From Thalassoglobus polymorphus (GTDB lineage: Bacteria > Planctomycetota > Planctomycetia > Planctomycetales > Planctomycetaceae): a stretch of 64,000 nucleotides of DNA. Shown one piece after another: positions 8,784-18,608 of the stretch. A model generated the notes under the pieces. That model saw nothing but the letters and a program-made list of their open reading frames with translations. It did not search any database and was not told the DNA's origin. The translations under genes and the position numbers were made by a program. The DNA lies in contig NZ_CP036267.1 in assembly GCF_007744255.1 (NCBI RefSeq), positions 2,855,500 to 2,919,499 on the forward strand, in the 5' to 3' direction. Numbering within the stretch: position 1 is the first letter of the stretch; each line of letters opens with the position of its first letter.

Positions 8784-10187
8784 TCACGGACGTGCTGGAA
8801 GAGTTGGACCTTTTTTCCCAAGCTCCTGAATAGTTGGAATCGGCTTTGGTGGGTCTGGATTTGGCGGCTCCGCTGCTGGCGGTTTCGGAGTTGAGGGAGC
8901 GTTCTTGAGTTCTTCGGGAACAGCGGGGATGGCGTCGGGAGTCTTTTCAAAGACTCGACGAGCGCGTTCTTCGCCTGTTATCTCACCTCGATTTTGATTT
9001 GGTTCAGGGGCTGGAGGAATGAATCCAGACGCATCATTTCCGCGCTCGAACACCCGCGGCGATTTCGGTGCTTCCTGATTTGCTCCGGCAACTGCCTCCT
9101 GATCAACAAGAGGAGTCAAGAAGGCAATGAGGTGTCGTTCGATCCCATTTAGACGAATCGCAGTTTCCAGAAGACCTTTGGCCCGGACGTCTCCATCCAA
9201 CATCATCACGACAGCGAGGAGGAAAAGCCGGTTTGGGTCGCGAACGTCGCGATTGGTCCATTCGGCAATGCGAGTCTTGACACGGTTCTTCTCATCACGC
9301 TTGGCCAAGTCGTTGTTGGGGGCATCAAGCCCATAAAGTTCATCCAGCGTCACTCCACTCGATGGCCATTCCATATCGAGAGTCGTCGCCGTTTTGAGTT
9401 GTTCGACAGCTTCTTCGAAGCGGCCTCGTGCAGCCAGGGAAATTGCCAATCGATACCGAGCATCTGCCTGATCAGGAGCGATTGAAGTTGCTTCTCGATA
9501 ACGTTCCCCTGCTTTTCGATAATCCGTGATTGCAAAAGCTTCATCTCCAAGCACTCTCAATCGCAATGCACGTTCACGTTGCTGAGGCGTTGATTCCTCA
9601 ACAATAGGCTCGGGCTCAATCGGAGCATTTAAAGGATTGTTCTGAGGAAGAAATTCATGTTGAGGAAGAAACGGGTCCGGTTGAAACCCTCTCCCGATCA
9701 TCGTCTGCCCGACACCTCCCGTTTGAAACGGAACGTGATTGATCGTCGGCACTCCTGGCATCAATCCGAAATAGCCGTATGCACCAAATTGAGAGTAAAC
9801 AGGGCCGGGGTAGATCACGTTTGGAGTGGCATAAATCGGAGTATTCAATCCGTAATAGGCAGGGGCGTAGGGAGTCCCGTAAACTGGCAAGTACGCTCCT
9901 CCAGCATACCCGGAGAAGTATCCTCCCGCAGAGTAACTGCGAGACCTTCGCCCCTTCCCCCCATGCCAAGGTCGACCGTACCTCAGCTGATATTGATAAT
10001 GTGCCTGCGTCGGTCCATACGGGCGACCAGTCGACCCGTAGACGAGTGGGTAAGACTTCCCGGCACCTTGTGCTTCTGCATCTTGTGGAAGACAGATCGC
10101 AAAACTGAAAATCGCAATAATCAGAGCTGCAACTTTCAGTGACACAAACTTGAGTGCTGGAGCGATGTTCATTTGGCTGGCAGGCAT
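8784..10187 (-). CDS. Secreted tetratricopeptide-repeat protein
   Basis: A 467-residue protein not assigned to a named family. The N-terminal hydrophobic stretch (residues about 14-33, then DAEAQ) is a signal peptide. Residues about 45-170 are Gly/Tyr/Pro-rich low-complexity sequence (GGYFSGYAGGAYLPVYG). About 205-275 holds TPR-like helices (DEAFAITDYRKAGERYREA, ARYRLAISLAARGRFEEA). The C terminus is Pro-rich (TPKPPAAEPPNPDPPKP). Start at 10187 because GAGGT precedes it; a second Met five residues on has no RBS. Likely an exported scaffold protein of the cell envelope; function unknown. Convergent with the reductase gene. Confidence 0.75.
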   Translation of the reverse strand: MPASQMNIAPALKFVSLKVAALIIAIFSFAICLPQDAEAQGAGKSYPLVYGSTGRPYGPTQAHYQYQLRYGRPWHGGKGRRSRSYSAGGYFSGYAGGAYLPVYGTPYAPAYYGLNTPIYATPNVIYPGPVYSQFGAYGYFGLMPGVPTINHVPFQTGGVGQTMIGRGFQPDPFLPQHEFLPQNNPLNAPIEPEPIVEESTPQQRERALRLRVLGDEAFAITDYRKAGERYREATSIAPDQADARYRLAISLAARGRFEEAVEQLKTATTLDMEWPSSGVTLDELYGLDAPNNDLAKRDEKNRVKTRIAEWTNRDVRDPNRLFLLAVVMMLDGDVRAKGLLETAIRLNGIERHLIAFLTPLVDQEAVAGANQEAPKSPRVFERGNDASGFIPPAPEPNQNRGEITGEERARRVFEKTPDAIPAVPEELKNAPSTPKPPAAEPPNPDPPKPIPTIQELGKKGPTLPARP

Positions 10188-10367
10188 GTGAGACCTCGAT
10201 TCAAAATCAGCTCACAAATTGGAACTGGTAGGAGTCCTGGATTCAACAGCAATTCAGTGGAGAAGAGAGTCCCTTCGCGCGCATTGCGGTCGCTGTATTA
10301 TACTCTCTACGATTCGTGACATGGTAGGATTCTCTGCCGAATTGAACCAGAAAAGTGCATCAGACGT

Positions 10368-11612
10368 ATGGAAACCAACGGGATATCACACAAAATTGCG
10401 TCAATGGACCGCGTGATGTTTTTTTTCACGCTCCTGCTCCTGCTTGTCACTCATTCATTATGGATGCAATTGAATTCGACTGCATCTCCTCAAATTCCGT
10501 GGTTCGAATTCCTCTGCCAGTTTCCACAAACGATTGAGAGAGGCTTTCTGGCAGCCTTGGTCCTGGCGGCAATTCTGCTGATCTTCTCAGCAAGTGAATC
10601 ACTGACTCGTCGAGTCATTCGCGTGGTTTATTTTGTTTCGTTCACAGGATTAGTTCTTCTCGATCAACATCGACTCCAACCCTGGACGTTGCAGCTATTA
10701 CTTTTCTCAATCGTCTTGTCGCTCGCACCTCGTCGAGATGGTCTGAGTTGTTGTCGTGCCCTTGTGATCATTCTTTATGCTTACTCAGCGATTTCTAAAA
10801 TCGATCTCGCGTTTCTGGATGGACAGGGGCAACTGTTATTGGATGGATTGTTGAAACCATTCGGTGTCGACAATGAAATGTGGTCGAGACAAACAAAACG
10901 GGCTTTGGCAGCTTCATTTCCAGTCGGCGAACTCCTCGTCGCTTGCTTGCTCGTACCACAAAGAACCCGTGGCATCGGATTAGTGGGCGCGACACTCATG
11001 CACCTAATGATTCTAGTCGCACTGGGACCATGGGGATTGAACCACGAGAACGGAGTTCTCATCTGGAATGTTTATTTCCTCTTTCAGAACTTCATCCTCT
11101 TCCGGAAACCAAGCGAAGCCGCCGAGTCAGATCCCTCACCACGAAAAGCCTCAAGCTGGATTGCCATCGGAGTCACAGGACTTTTTGCAATTCTGCCCTC
11201 GCTTGAAAACTGGGGATGGTACGACCATTGGCCTGCCTGGGCCGTTTATTCCGCTCGCCCCGAGCGAGTCGAAGTGCTTGTTGACGAGTCGATCGTTGCT
11301 TCTCTCTCGCCTTCCCTTCAAAGTTTGTGCGGCAGACCTGCCCCTTTAGACGTCCGTGTTCCCATTGTGCTGGATCGCTGGTCGTTCCAAACACGGGACT
11401 GCCCTATCTACCCGCAAGCTCGATACCGAGTGGCGTTAGCAAACGCACTGTTGAGAAAACAGGTCGACAGTCAGTCCATCACGATTGAAATTTCATCCAC
11501 GCCAAACCGTTTCACCGGAAAACGTGAAAAGCATGTTTTTCACGGCTGGAAGGAAATCGACCAGCTGCGAAAAAACTATCGTCTGAACACTCAGGCCAGA
11601 ATACTTGAGTGA
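10368..11612 (+). CDS. Multi-pass membrane protein (HTTM/DoxX-like, uncertain)
   Basis: A 414-residue integral membrane protein with about seven to nine hydrophobic segments: FFFTLLLLLVTHSLWM near the start, AALVLAAILLIFSA, VVYFVSFTGLVLL, LVIILYAYSAISKID and WNVYFLFQNFILF among them. The motif YSAISKIDLAFLDGQ and the MHLMILVALGPWGLN region resemble HTTM and DoxX/MauE-type membrane proteins, but I cannot assign a family firmly. The last 130 residues are soluble. The start is uncertain: 10368 has a weak RBS, and Met codons at 10404 and 10416 are possible. It lies divergently from the TPR gene and converges on the DnaJ-like gene with only 9 bp between stops. Confidence 0.7.
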   Translation: METNGISHKIASMDRVMFFFTLLLLLVTHSLWMQLNSTASPQIPWFEFLCQFPQTIERGFLAALVLAAILLIFSASESLTRRVIRVVYFVSFTGLVLLDQHRLQPWTLQLLLFSIVLSLAPRRDGLSCCRALVIILYAYSAISKIDLAFLDGQGQLLLDGLLKPFGVDNEMWSRQTKRALAASFPVGELLVACLLVPQRTRGIGLVGATLMHLMILVALGPWGLNHENGVLIWNVYFLFQNFILFRKPSEAAESDPSPRKASSWIAIGVTGLFAILPSLENWGWYDHWPAWAVYSARPERVEVLVDESIVASLSPSLQSLCGRPAPLDVRVPIVLDRWSFQTRDCPIYPQARYRVALANALLRKQVDSQSITIEISSTPNRFTGKREKHVFHGWKEIDQLRKNYRLNTQARILE

Positions 11613-11621
11613 ACCGAAAAT

Positions 11622-12563
11622 TTACCACATTCCATATCGGGGAGAGAGAGGATTCAAGTTTGTGAACTGTTCCAGCAGTTCCTTCGATTGCTCATCGATC
11701 TCTTTAGGAACTTGAATTTTTATGATGACGAATTCATCTCCGACTGCTTTGGTCTTGAGATTCTTAAAACCTTTCCCCTTTAACCTTAGCTTCGCACCGG
11801 ATGACGTTCCCGGTGGGAGGGTCAGCGTCACCAACCCTTCATCTAGCGTAGGGACATCGATTTTCGCGCCGAGGATCGCCTCCGAAACGGACACGGGAAC
11901 TTCGAGGAGAAGATCGTCCCCCTCACGTCGAAAGTAAGGATGGCTCGCCACATTGACGGTGACCAGAACATCTCCCGGTGAGCCTCCTTGTAGCCCAGCC
12001 CCACCCTGCCCGGCGAGTCGGATCGACTTTCCCGATTCAATTCCAGCAGGAATTTTGATCGAAATTCGTTCAGCAGTCCCTTCGCGAGAAAGTGTAATAT
12101 CATAATTTCCACCGCGAGCAGCCAGCTCAAACGGTACGAGAATCGAGGTTTTCAGATCCTGCCCACGCTGGGGTTGAGGACGACGGCGTCCGCCGCCCCC
12201 GCCGCCCCCGCCGCCAAACATCCCCCCGAAGAGATCCTGTAAGTCGACGGCTCCGTCTCCACCAAAGATGTCTCGCAAATCGACATCGACGGGGCCACCA
12301 CTACGAAAAGGACTTCCTCCGCCGTAGCCGCCTCCCCCCTCCGGAACATGCTTCCAGTTTTCGCCGTATTGGTCGTACTTCTTCCGTTTCTCTTCATCTC
12401 CCAGGACATCATATGCCTCGGCAGCCTGTTTGAACTTTTCAGAGGCGACAGCATCATCAGGCTTTGCATCAGGGTGGTTTTCCCTTGCAATTTTCTTGAA
12501 CGCTTTACGGATCTCTTCTTTGGATGCCCCGCGGGAAATGCCTAAAACTTGATAGTAGTCCAT
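11622..12563 (-). CDS. cbpA: CbpA/DnaJ-type co-chaperone without zinc finger
   Basis: A 313-residue class B J-domain protein. The J domain covers residues 1-70 with the HPD motif (residues 30-32), which stimulates DnaK ATPase. A Gly-rich linker follows (about 75-145, with a run of Gly in GGMFGGGGGGGGGRRR), then the two-part C-terminal substrate-binding domain (IPAGIESGKSIRLAGQGGAG and FRREGDDLLLEVPVSVSEAILG). No CxxCxGxG repeats, so it is CbpA-like rather than DnaJ. Start at 12563 (ATG); a GTG nine bases upstream is in frame but less likely. The gene is monocistronic, with dnaK not in view. Confidence 0.9.
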   Translation of the reverse strand: MDYYQVLGISRGASKEEIRKAFKKIARENHPDAKPDDAVASEKFKQAAEAYDVLGDEEKRKKYDQYGENWKHVPEGGGGYGGGSPFRSGGPVDVDLRDIFGGDGAVDLQDLFGGMFGGGGGGGGGRRRPQPQRGQDLKTSILVPFELAARGGNYDITLSREGTAERISIKIPAGIESGKSIRLAGQGGAGLQGGSPGDVLVTVNVASHPYFRREGDDLLLEVPVSVSEAILGAKIDVPTLDEGLVTLTLPPGTSSGAKLRLKGKGFKNLKTKAVGDEFVIIKIQVPKEIDEQSKELLEQFTNLNPLSPRYGMW

Positions 12564-12572
12564 GTTCGTCAC

Positions 12573-13163
12573 AATACAATTTCAGCTACAGGGTTACTTG
12601 CTGCCAGCCCCGGCGAGCAGTTTTGAACCAATCCAGAAGATTCACTCAGTGAGGAAATTTCACTTTGCGAGAAAATCCCACACTGTGAGAGAACTGATTG
12701 CGAAAAAACTGATCCGAGTCCCTGAAAAACCTCCCAAACACTGAGGAACACCTTCAACGCAGAGGTTACCGCAGCACTTTCCCGAGAGGGACTCAGAACT
12801 CACATCAACGCATACAGTTCAGTTCTTTTTTCATCGAGTCGCGAAAGCACATTGTTCGCGAGAAGTCACTTAAAAACAACGTTGCAGCCATCAGAATTTT
12901 CGGGATTTCTCACTGCGATACATTTCTTTCAGCTCGGAATGAATCTGAGCTGTCGATTCACCAATTTGCAAGCCCTGACGGGGAGATCGAGGGCAACAAA
13001 GTACGATGAAGTGCAATGAAGTTGATTTCCCGGAGTGGGAATCGGGCCTCAACCTCGAATGGCTACGACACTTTTCGAGTGGCTGATTGGGATCTGCCTC
13101 GTGGCGAGAAGATTGCGAAGCCAAGAAACTGACTTTCACGGGCCCGAAAAGCACGAAGATGCG
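12573..13163. other. Gene-free gap upstream of the J-protein
   Basis: A 591-bp gap. It contains a run of loosely repeated segments with TTCACT/GCGAGAAAAT-like units at about 12640-12710 and a family-1 repeat at 13091-13120. I see no CIRCE heat-shock element (TTAGCACTC inverted repeat). Short frames on the minus strand run through the repeat and look non-coding. Confidence 0.55.
13091..13120 (+). repeat. Interspersed repeat family 1, copy E (core only)
   Basis: GATCTGCCTCGTGGCGAGAA followed by GATTGCGAAG. The core is conserved, the downstream half diverged. Confidence 0.6.
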
Positions 13164-13757
13164 TTATTCGGGAGTTGACAGCTTCCGTAGATTTTCAAGA
13201 CCGCGTTTGAGAAGTGACGCCACTGCTTGAGAAGTGCGCCCGAGTTTCGCAGCGATTTCCTCAAGCGTCTTGCCTTCCAGATGTCGCATTTGAACCGCCG
13301 CTTTCTGGTCAGTGGGAAGCTGGTGAATCAGATCTGCGAGGGATTGCGATTGTTCGAGCTTGATGACTTGCTGGCTGGGAGAGGACTGCTCACGGTTTGA
13401 CGGAATCTCTTTGAAATCGCTGCTTCGTTCTTCCCGGAGATTACGTTTCTCTGCCCCAAGATGTCTTCGTAATAAATCCTGAATATTGTGTCGGTGAATC
13501 TGATAGATCCACGCGACAAACTCTTGCTCACTTTTTCCTTGGAAATCGTTGACTTTTTTACAAGCCGATAAAAATGTTTGCTGAACAACATCAGACGCAT
13601 CGACTCTGGCTGTCATCTGATAATCGAGTTCTCGTTCTGCCAGTGTTCGCAGTTGATCTCTGTAAGTGTCCAGCAGTTCCCCAAGCGCAGATTCATCCCC
13701 GGCCTGTGCTTTCGCAACAAGTTCAAGAAGCTCTTCGTTCGGAGATTCCGATGGCAT
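13164..13757 (-). CDS. ECF-type RNA polymerase sigma factor
   Basis: A 197-residue sigma-70-family factor. Region 2 covers residues about 10-90 (VDASDVVQQTFLSACK, then FVAWIYQIHRHNIQDLLRRH) and region 4 about 140-195, with the helix-turn-helix LEEIAAKLGRTSQAVASLLKRGLE. The VDASDVVQQT signature is typical of planctomycete ECF factors. No anti-sigma gene adjoins it: the downstream neighbour is a J-protein after a 600-bp gap, and the upstream neighbours on the same strand are amidohydrolases about 115 bp away. Target promoters are unknown. Confidence 0.92.
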   Translation of the reverse strand: MPSESPNEELLELVAKAQAGDESALGELLDTYRDQLRTLAERELDYQMTARVDASDVVQQTFLSACKKVNDFQGKSEQEFVAWIYQIHRHNIQDLLRRHLGAEKRNLREERSSDFKEIPSNREQSSPSQQVIKLEQSQSLADLIHQLPTDQKAAVQMRHLEGKTLEEIAAKLGRTSQAVASLLKRGLENLRKLSTPE

Positions 13758-13871
13758 GATTGGAAACTCTCATGGAGAGAAGCGGAAACAGGGGATTCAC
13801 TTGTTGACTACCTTAGAGAAATCGACGGTTTTCCTATATCCCAATTCGGCAAAACACCTTGCCCGCGCCAG

Positions 13872-15131
13872 TTACTGCTCTTCATATTTCTTCCGATATT
13901 TTTGATGAAGTGTTTTCTGTTTGTCGCCCAGATCAACGGGACGTCCACCTATCCATGCTTGCTTCACCTGACTCGATGTTTCCAGCGGGTTTCCGGTACT
14001 CACAAAGAGTGTCGCATCTTTCCCGACCGAGAGGCTCCCGACCCGATCATCCACTCCGAGGATCTCAGCTGGGCTGAGTGTGATTGCTTTTAATGCATTT
14101 TCTTGTGAAAGACCAAACGCGACGGCCGTTGCAGCATGATATGGCAGATTTCGAACGTTGTAGCTGCTTGAGCGATCATAACCAGAAATACAGAAACGGA
14201 TGCCCAAGTCTTGAAGCTGCTTTGGCAGTGTGAACGCAGCATCGTAAGCGTCGTGGCGATATAAGGGTTTACGATGGATCGCAGAAAGGATGACAGGGAT
14301 GTCATGTTTTTTAAGTAGCTCCGCACATTTCGGGGCGTCGTATCCTCCGAAAAGGATCAGCTTGAGATTTTCATTCTTCGAGAAGGCAACGGCTCGATTG
14401 ATGTCTTGCCATTTATTTGCTCGGACAATGATGGGTTGCTGACCTGAGAGCACCGGGAGCATTGCTTCGAGACGGAGGTCATGGCGAAGTTTGGTTTTTG
14501 ATTCGACGGCCAACTGATACCGGCGCGCCACTTCAAGAAATTCGCGAAGCTCTTTCGCTTCTTTTTCGTTAGGAAGCGAAACGATCATGGCGGCTCGCGG
14601 GCTGACTGTCATCTCTTCGAATGTCCAGCCATCAAGCTGCATAACTGCTGCTTGTCCGGAAATGAGGCCACCGGTCGGGACACTCATGCTCAAGAGCACT
14701 CCGTTGCTGCGTGTCACCGGAATCAACTCGCTGTCAGGATTGAAGCTGACCTGCGCGAGAACATTCGGGTTGAATTCGCCTGATTCGCGGTGATCGTTTG
14801 ATGCTCGAACAGCATTAATTTCGACCAACCCGATTTGAGAATAAGGTTCGAAGAGACCTGGATAGATGTGCATTTTATTCGCCTTTACGACCTGCACTCC
14901 TTCCGGAATTTCAATGTCGACTCCAACATCTCTGATCTTCCCCTGATCGAAGATGATCGTCCCGTTCTTGATGGGAGCGGAACTGACTGGATAAATGGTT
15001 CCTCCGACAAGCGCAACGGGAGTCTTCGGTAATTTTCCGGGGATTTGATCCGATGCAATCGCTGAACAGGAGATCGTCCAGTGAAATGAAAGTGCCAGAA
15101 CAAATGCTGAGAAGAATAAATGTTGAAACAT
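13872..15131 (-). CDS. Exported amidohydrolase-like protein lacking the HxH motif
   Basis: A 419-residue protein with a signal peptide (MFQHLFFSAFVLALSFHWTI) and the amidohydrolase composite beta domain at both ends (KTPVALVGGTIYPVSS and LSVGKDATLFVSTGNPLE). The strand that normally ends in HxH reads YPGLFEPYSQIGLVEIN, so the first two metal ligands are absent. The barrel later carries GFRFCISG-type and LPYHAATAVAFGLS stretches. It is probably not a conventional metal-dependent hydrolase, or uses a different site. It sits 141 bp after the two-domain paralogue on the same strand, likely one operon. The start at 15131 begins the signal peptide; the frame extends upstream without one. Confidence 0.8.
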   Translation of the reverse strand: MFQHLFFSAFVLALSFHWTISCSAIASDQIPGKLPKTPVALVGGTIYPVSSAPIKNGTIIFDQGKIRDVGVDIEIPEGVQVVKANKMHIYPGLFEPYSQIGLVEINAVRASNDHRESGEFNPNVLAQVSFNPDSELIPVTRSNGVLLSMSVPTGGLISGQAAVMQLDGWTFEEMTVSPRAAMIVSLPNEKEAKELREFLEVARRYQLAVESKTKLRHDLRLEAMLPVLSGQQPIIVRANKWQDINRAVAFSKNENLKLILFGGYDAPKCAELLKKHDIPVILSAIHRKPLYRHDAYDAAFTLPKQLQDLGIRFCISGYDRSSSYNVRNLPYHAATAVAFGLSQENALKAITLSPAEILGVDDRVGSLSVGKDATLFVSTGNPLETSSQVKQAWIGGRPVDLGDKQKTLHQKYRKKYEEQ

Positions 15132-15272
15132 GATGACCACAGAACGATGAGGTGAATGAATATCAAAAATCAATGAGTCTCGCTGAGTGTAATTCGACCT
15201 GCTCCTGAACCCGGAATTTGCTCTCTCGAACAATGAGAAGATTTCTCTTATCAGCAGCTTCCGGAAAAGTGC

Positions 15273-18200
15273 TTAATGCGAATGATCATGATGATCGTGT
15301 CCGTGACTCTCGCAGAATTCATCATGTCGAGGCCATTCGGAGCTTGGATCGTGGTTCTTCTCTCCCAGTTTCATCATGGGGGCGCGGGTATCAAGGATCT
15401 TCTGGATCAACGTGTTCCGCATTTTTGCTATCTCGTCTCGTTCAGCAAGTTCTTCCTCGACATCAAAGTATTTCTTGCCGTCGATCCAGGTTTGTTCGCA
15501 GCGACTGAAGTTCGACAGTGGTGGCCCCGACCAGATGACGAGATCCGCATGCTTTCCAGCTTCGAGCGAGCCAACATACTTATCGATGCGGAGCTGAATG
15601 GCAGGGTTGAGAGTGACAAATTTCAGAGCTTCCTGAGGCGGAACATTTCCATACTTGACCGCTTTGGCAGCTTCCTGATTCATGCGCCTTCCGAGTTCTC
15701 CGTCGTCAGAATTGAACGAAACGACGATTCCCTGCTCGTGCATCATGGCACCGTTGTAGGGAATCGCATCTTGAACTTCGACTTTGTAAGCCCACCAGTC
15801 TGAAAAGGACGAGCCAGTTGCTCCGTGCTTCGCCATGGCATCGGCGACCTTGTAGCCTTCCAGAATATGTTGAAAAGAACCAATCGTGATTTCAAATTCG
15901 TCAAGCGTGCGAATTAGCGTGAGGATTTCGTCTTGTCGATAGCTGTGACAGTGAACCCATCGCTCACCGCTAAGAATCTCAGCGATCGCTTCCAGTTCGA
16001 GATCCGTTCGTGGGGGGAGTCCCTGATGAGTGTCGGCGTACTCTTTCTTCCGAATTGCGTACTCCTTCGCTTCTTGAAGTTCGTCACGCATAATCTGTTG
16101 AACGCCCATGCGTGTTTGAGGATACCGACTTGTGTACTTGTCACCCCAGTTGCTCTGCTTGACATTCTCACCGAGTGCAAACTTCACTCCTGCTGGAGCT
16201 TCAGGAAAACGCAATCCTTCGTAGTTCGATCCCCATCGCATCTTGATCACTTGATTCTGTCCTCCGATTGGATTTGCAGAACCATGCAGAATGTTCGCTG
16301 TCGTCAACCCGCCGGCTAATTGCCAGTAGATATCGATATCATCACAGTCGAGGAAATCAGCGATGCGAACTTCCGCAGTGACAGCTTGAGCGCTCTCGTT
16401 GATGCCGCCATCGGAAGCGATGTGTGAGTGACAATCGATGAGTCCGGGAGAAATGTGTTTTCCTGTCGCGTCGATGACGACCGCATTTTCAGGAATTTTG
16501 AGGTTCATCCCGACTTCGACAATCACTCCGTCTTTCACCAGCACGGTTCCATTTTTGATGTTTCCAGCTGGGCCACTTGTCCAGATCGTTGCACCTTGGA
16601 AGGCGACGAGTTTTGCGGTTTGCGGTTGCTCTTTTCGACCAAACGCACCGAGTGGGTAGTTCACTGGAAAGCTTGCCTGTGAACTTCTGGCAGCGAGGGC
16701 GTTCTTCTTTTCCAGCTTCTCTTCTTTTTCTTTTTCGGTCAGGTCTTCGTTCTCGAGAATTTCTGTCTCGACCTCTGATTTCTCCTCGGGTGGAGCTTCA
16801 GCTGGTTGATTCAGCGTCATCAGCACTGAAGAATGTTTTCCGTTCGGCCAACTCAGAGTTCCCAACCATTCTTGGGATTCCTTCTCCAGCACAATCGAGA
16901 ATGTCACCATCCCTCGAGAGTCGAAGCTATCCCCTAAAAATTGTCCAATCAGGCGACCATCCTCCTGAGACAACTTCTTCACTTCGACGGAATCTTCAAA
17001 CTTAGGCAAGGTTTGATCAGGACGAACCTTCGCCTTGAGTGACTCTTCGCCTTTAATATTCATCAACAAGGAGACTGCATCCTCTTTCGGTCCGTTGGTC
17101 AGGGCGAGTTTCCAGTCTCCCTGTAAATCGATCTTGTCATCTTCATCATGTTGAACTCGATGCCCCTGAACCCAGGTTTCAACAATTTTGGTTTCATCGT
17201 CAAAGAGGTCACCATCGGTCAACACGAAGCTGGCGAGTTTCCCCTGTTCAAGAGTGCCGAGTTGGTCACTCACCTGAAATCGTTTTGCGGGGATAATCGT
17301 TAAAGAGTTCAGTGCCGCAGTGGCTGGAAAACCTCGCTTTACTGCAATTCGCAGATTCTTGAGGAAGTCTTTTTGGCTCTCCAAACGATGCGTGGTGAGT
17401 AAAATTTCCAAACCGCTTTTGTGCAACTGAGCCAGATTTCCCGGTGCATGGTCCCAGTGCATCAGAGATTCCAAAGTTGCTGAGTTCGCAGCTTCGGGAC
17501 TGGCAACATTCGGGGCTTTGGGGAAGGCGACCGGAACGATGAATGTCCGCCCCGTATCTTTGATATCCTGAAGTCTTCGATACTCGTTTCCACTTCCGAC
17601 AATTATTAAATTCAGTTTGAACTCCCGAGCAAAGTCGTTCGCGCGCAACGCGAAAAGTTCATTACTCGTTTCCAACATGACTGGCAATTCTCCGCTAGCG
17701 AACAATTGCATTGCCTGAAGTGTTGAGTTCATTTCGGGGAGAGGCAAAGAAGGATCTTGTTCAACAGCTTTGTGTGCATCGCGATACCAGAGGGCGTCAT
17801 AAAACGACTGCCGTGCCAACGCGACCGCTCCCATGGGAGAGTTCGGATAGTTCGATCGATCTCCGCTTCGACGAGGAATCGTCAACTCACCATTCAGGGC
17901 AACCCGATCTTTCAAAAGAAGCTGATGCGGTTCACCTTCGCCAAGTGAGTAAAGAGCGCTCTGGCCTCGAAGAACTCCAACTTCAGGAGCGACCAAACGC
18001 GCGACGAAACCTTGCTGACGCAAACTGGACGCTCCAAGATGCGATTTTTTGATTGCTGAGCTGACATGAAAATCAGACCGAATTCGTGAATTCCAATAAG
18101 CTGTCGCAGGTCGTTTGCTGGCAGCATCCAGAGCGATCTCACCGAAGGAATCAATGAACCCGGGATACGCAATCTTTCCAGTTCCGTCGATAACTTCGGC

Positions 18201-18440
18201 ATCGGCGGGGATTTCCACATCCGCACCGACCAGGCTAATTTTCTGATCACGGACAACCAGCGTTCCCTTCTCGACCACTTGTCCCGATTCCTGAACAATC
18301 CGCAGCCCGGTGATTGCATAAACATGGGAAGGAGAAGTTCGCAGCCCCTCAACATGCTTTGTACTGCCGACTTGGCCCCAAGCTAACGCAGGCAACAGGC
18401 AGATCAGCCCAACGGAAAGAGACCTCAAAGTGAACGACAT
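15273..18440 (-). CDS. Two-domain amidohydrolase fusion, exported
   Basis: A 1055-residue protein with a signal peptide (LRSLSVGLICLLPALAWGQ). Two amidohydrolase modules lie in tandem. The first (about 40-440) has YPGFIDSFGEIALD in place of the HxH strand and looks degenerate. A beta-rich linker (about 445-590, DLQGDWKLALTNGPKE) is followed by a charged Glu/Lys stretch. The second module (about 610-1020) keeps the metal motif SPGLIDCHSHIASDGG plus VHCHSYRQDEI and FNSDDGELGRR, consistent with an active binuclear site. The tail ends in a His-rich HGHDHHDHSH, possibly metal-binding. The family includes imidazolonepropionase- and dipeptidase-like enzymes; the substrate is unknown. Confidence 0.88.
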   Translation of the reverse strand: MSFTLRSLSVGLICLLPALAWGQVGSTKHVEGLRTSPSHVYAITGLRIVQESGQVVEKGTLVVRDQKISLVGADVEIPADAEVIDGTGKIAYPGFIDSFGEIALDAASKRPATAYWNSRIRSDFHVSSAIKKSHLGASSLRQQGFVARLVAPEVGVLRGQSALYSLGEGEPHQLLLKDRVALNGELTIPRRSGDRSNYPNSPMGAVALARQSFYDALWYRDAHKAVEQDPSLPLPEMNSTLQAMQLFASGELPVMLETSNELFALRANDFAREFKLNLIIVGSGNEYRRLQDIKDTGRTFIVPVAFPKAPNVASPEAANSATLESLMHWDHAPGNLAQLHKSGLEILLTTHRLESQKDFLKNLRIAVKRGFPATAALNSLTIIPAKRFQVSDQLGTLEQGKLASFVLTDGDLFDDETKIVETWVQGHRVQHDEDDKIDLQGDWKLALTNGPKEDAVSLLMNIKGEESLKAKVRPDQTLPKFEDSVEVKKLSQEDGRLIGQFLGDSFDSRGMVTFSIVLEKESQEWLGTLSWPNGKHSSVLMTLNQPAEAPPEEKSEVETEILENEDLTEKEKEEKLEKKNALAARSSQASFPVNYPLGAFGRKEQPQTAKLVAFQGATIWTSGPAGNIKNGTVLVKDGVIVEVGMNLKIPENAVVIDATGKHISPGLIDCHSHIASDGGINESAQAVTAEVRIADFLDCDDIDIYWQLAGGLTTANILHGSANPIGGQNQVIKMRWGSNYEGLRFPEAPAGVKFALGENVKQSNWGDKYTSRYPQTRMGVQQIMRDELQEAKEYAIRKKEYADTHQGLPPRTDLELEAIAEILSGERWVHCHSYRQDEILTLIRTLDEFEITIGSFQHILEGYKVADAMAKHGATGSSFSDWWAYKVEVQDAIPYNGAMMHEQGIVVSFNSDDGELGRRMNQEAAKAVKYGNVPPQEALKFVTLNPAIQLRIDKYVGSLEAGKHADLVIWSGPPLSNFSRCEQTWIDGKKYFDVEEELAERDEIAKMRNTLIQKILDTRAPMMKLGEKNHDPSSEWPRHDEFCESHGHDHHDHSH

Positions 18441-18608
18441 GATAAGGCAATCCTGAAAAGAAAAGCTTAATGGTGTAAATCAAAAGACCAATAGTGAAGA
18501 GTTCAGCGACCAGATACCAGCAATTCAACAAAGATTCGACAATCTTGCTGAGAAACCCTGTCGAAAGAATCGCTAACACGTTGACTCAATGAGCGACAAC
18601 CGGGGCCG

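Noticed and set aside
12573-13163. CIRCE or heat-shock operator upstream of the J-protein
   Set aside because: No TTAGCACTC-N9-GAGTGCTAA found.
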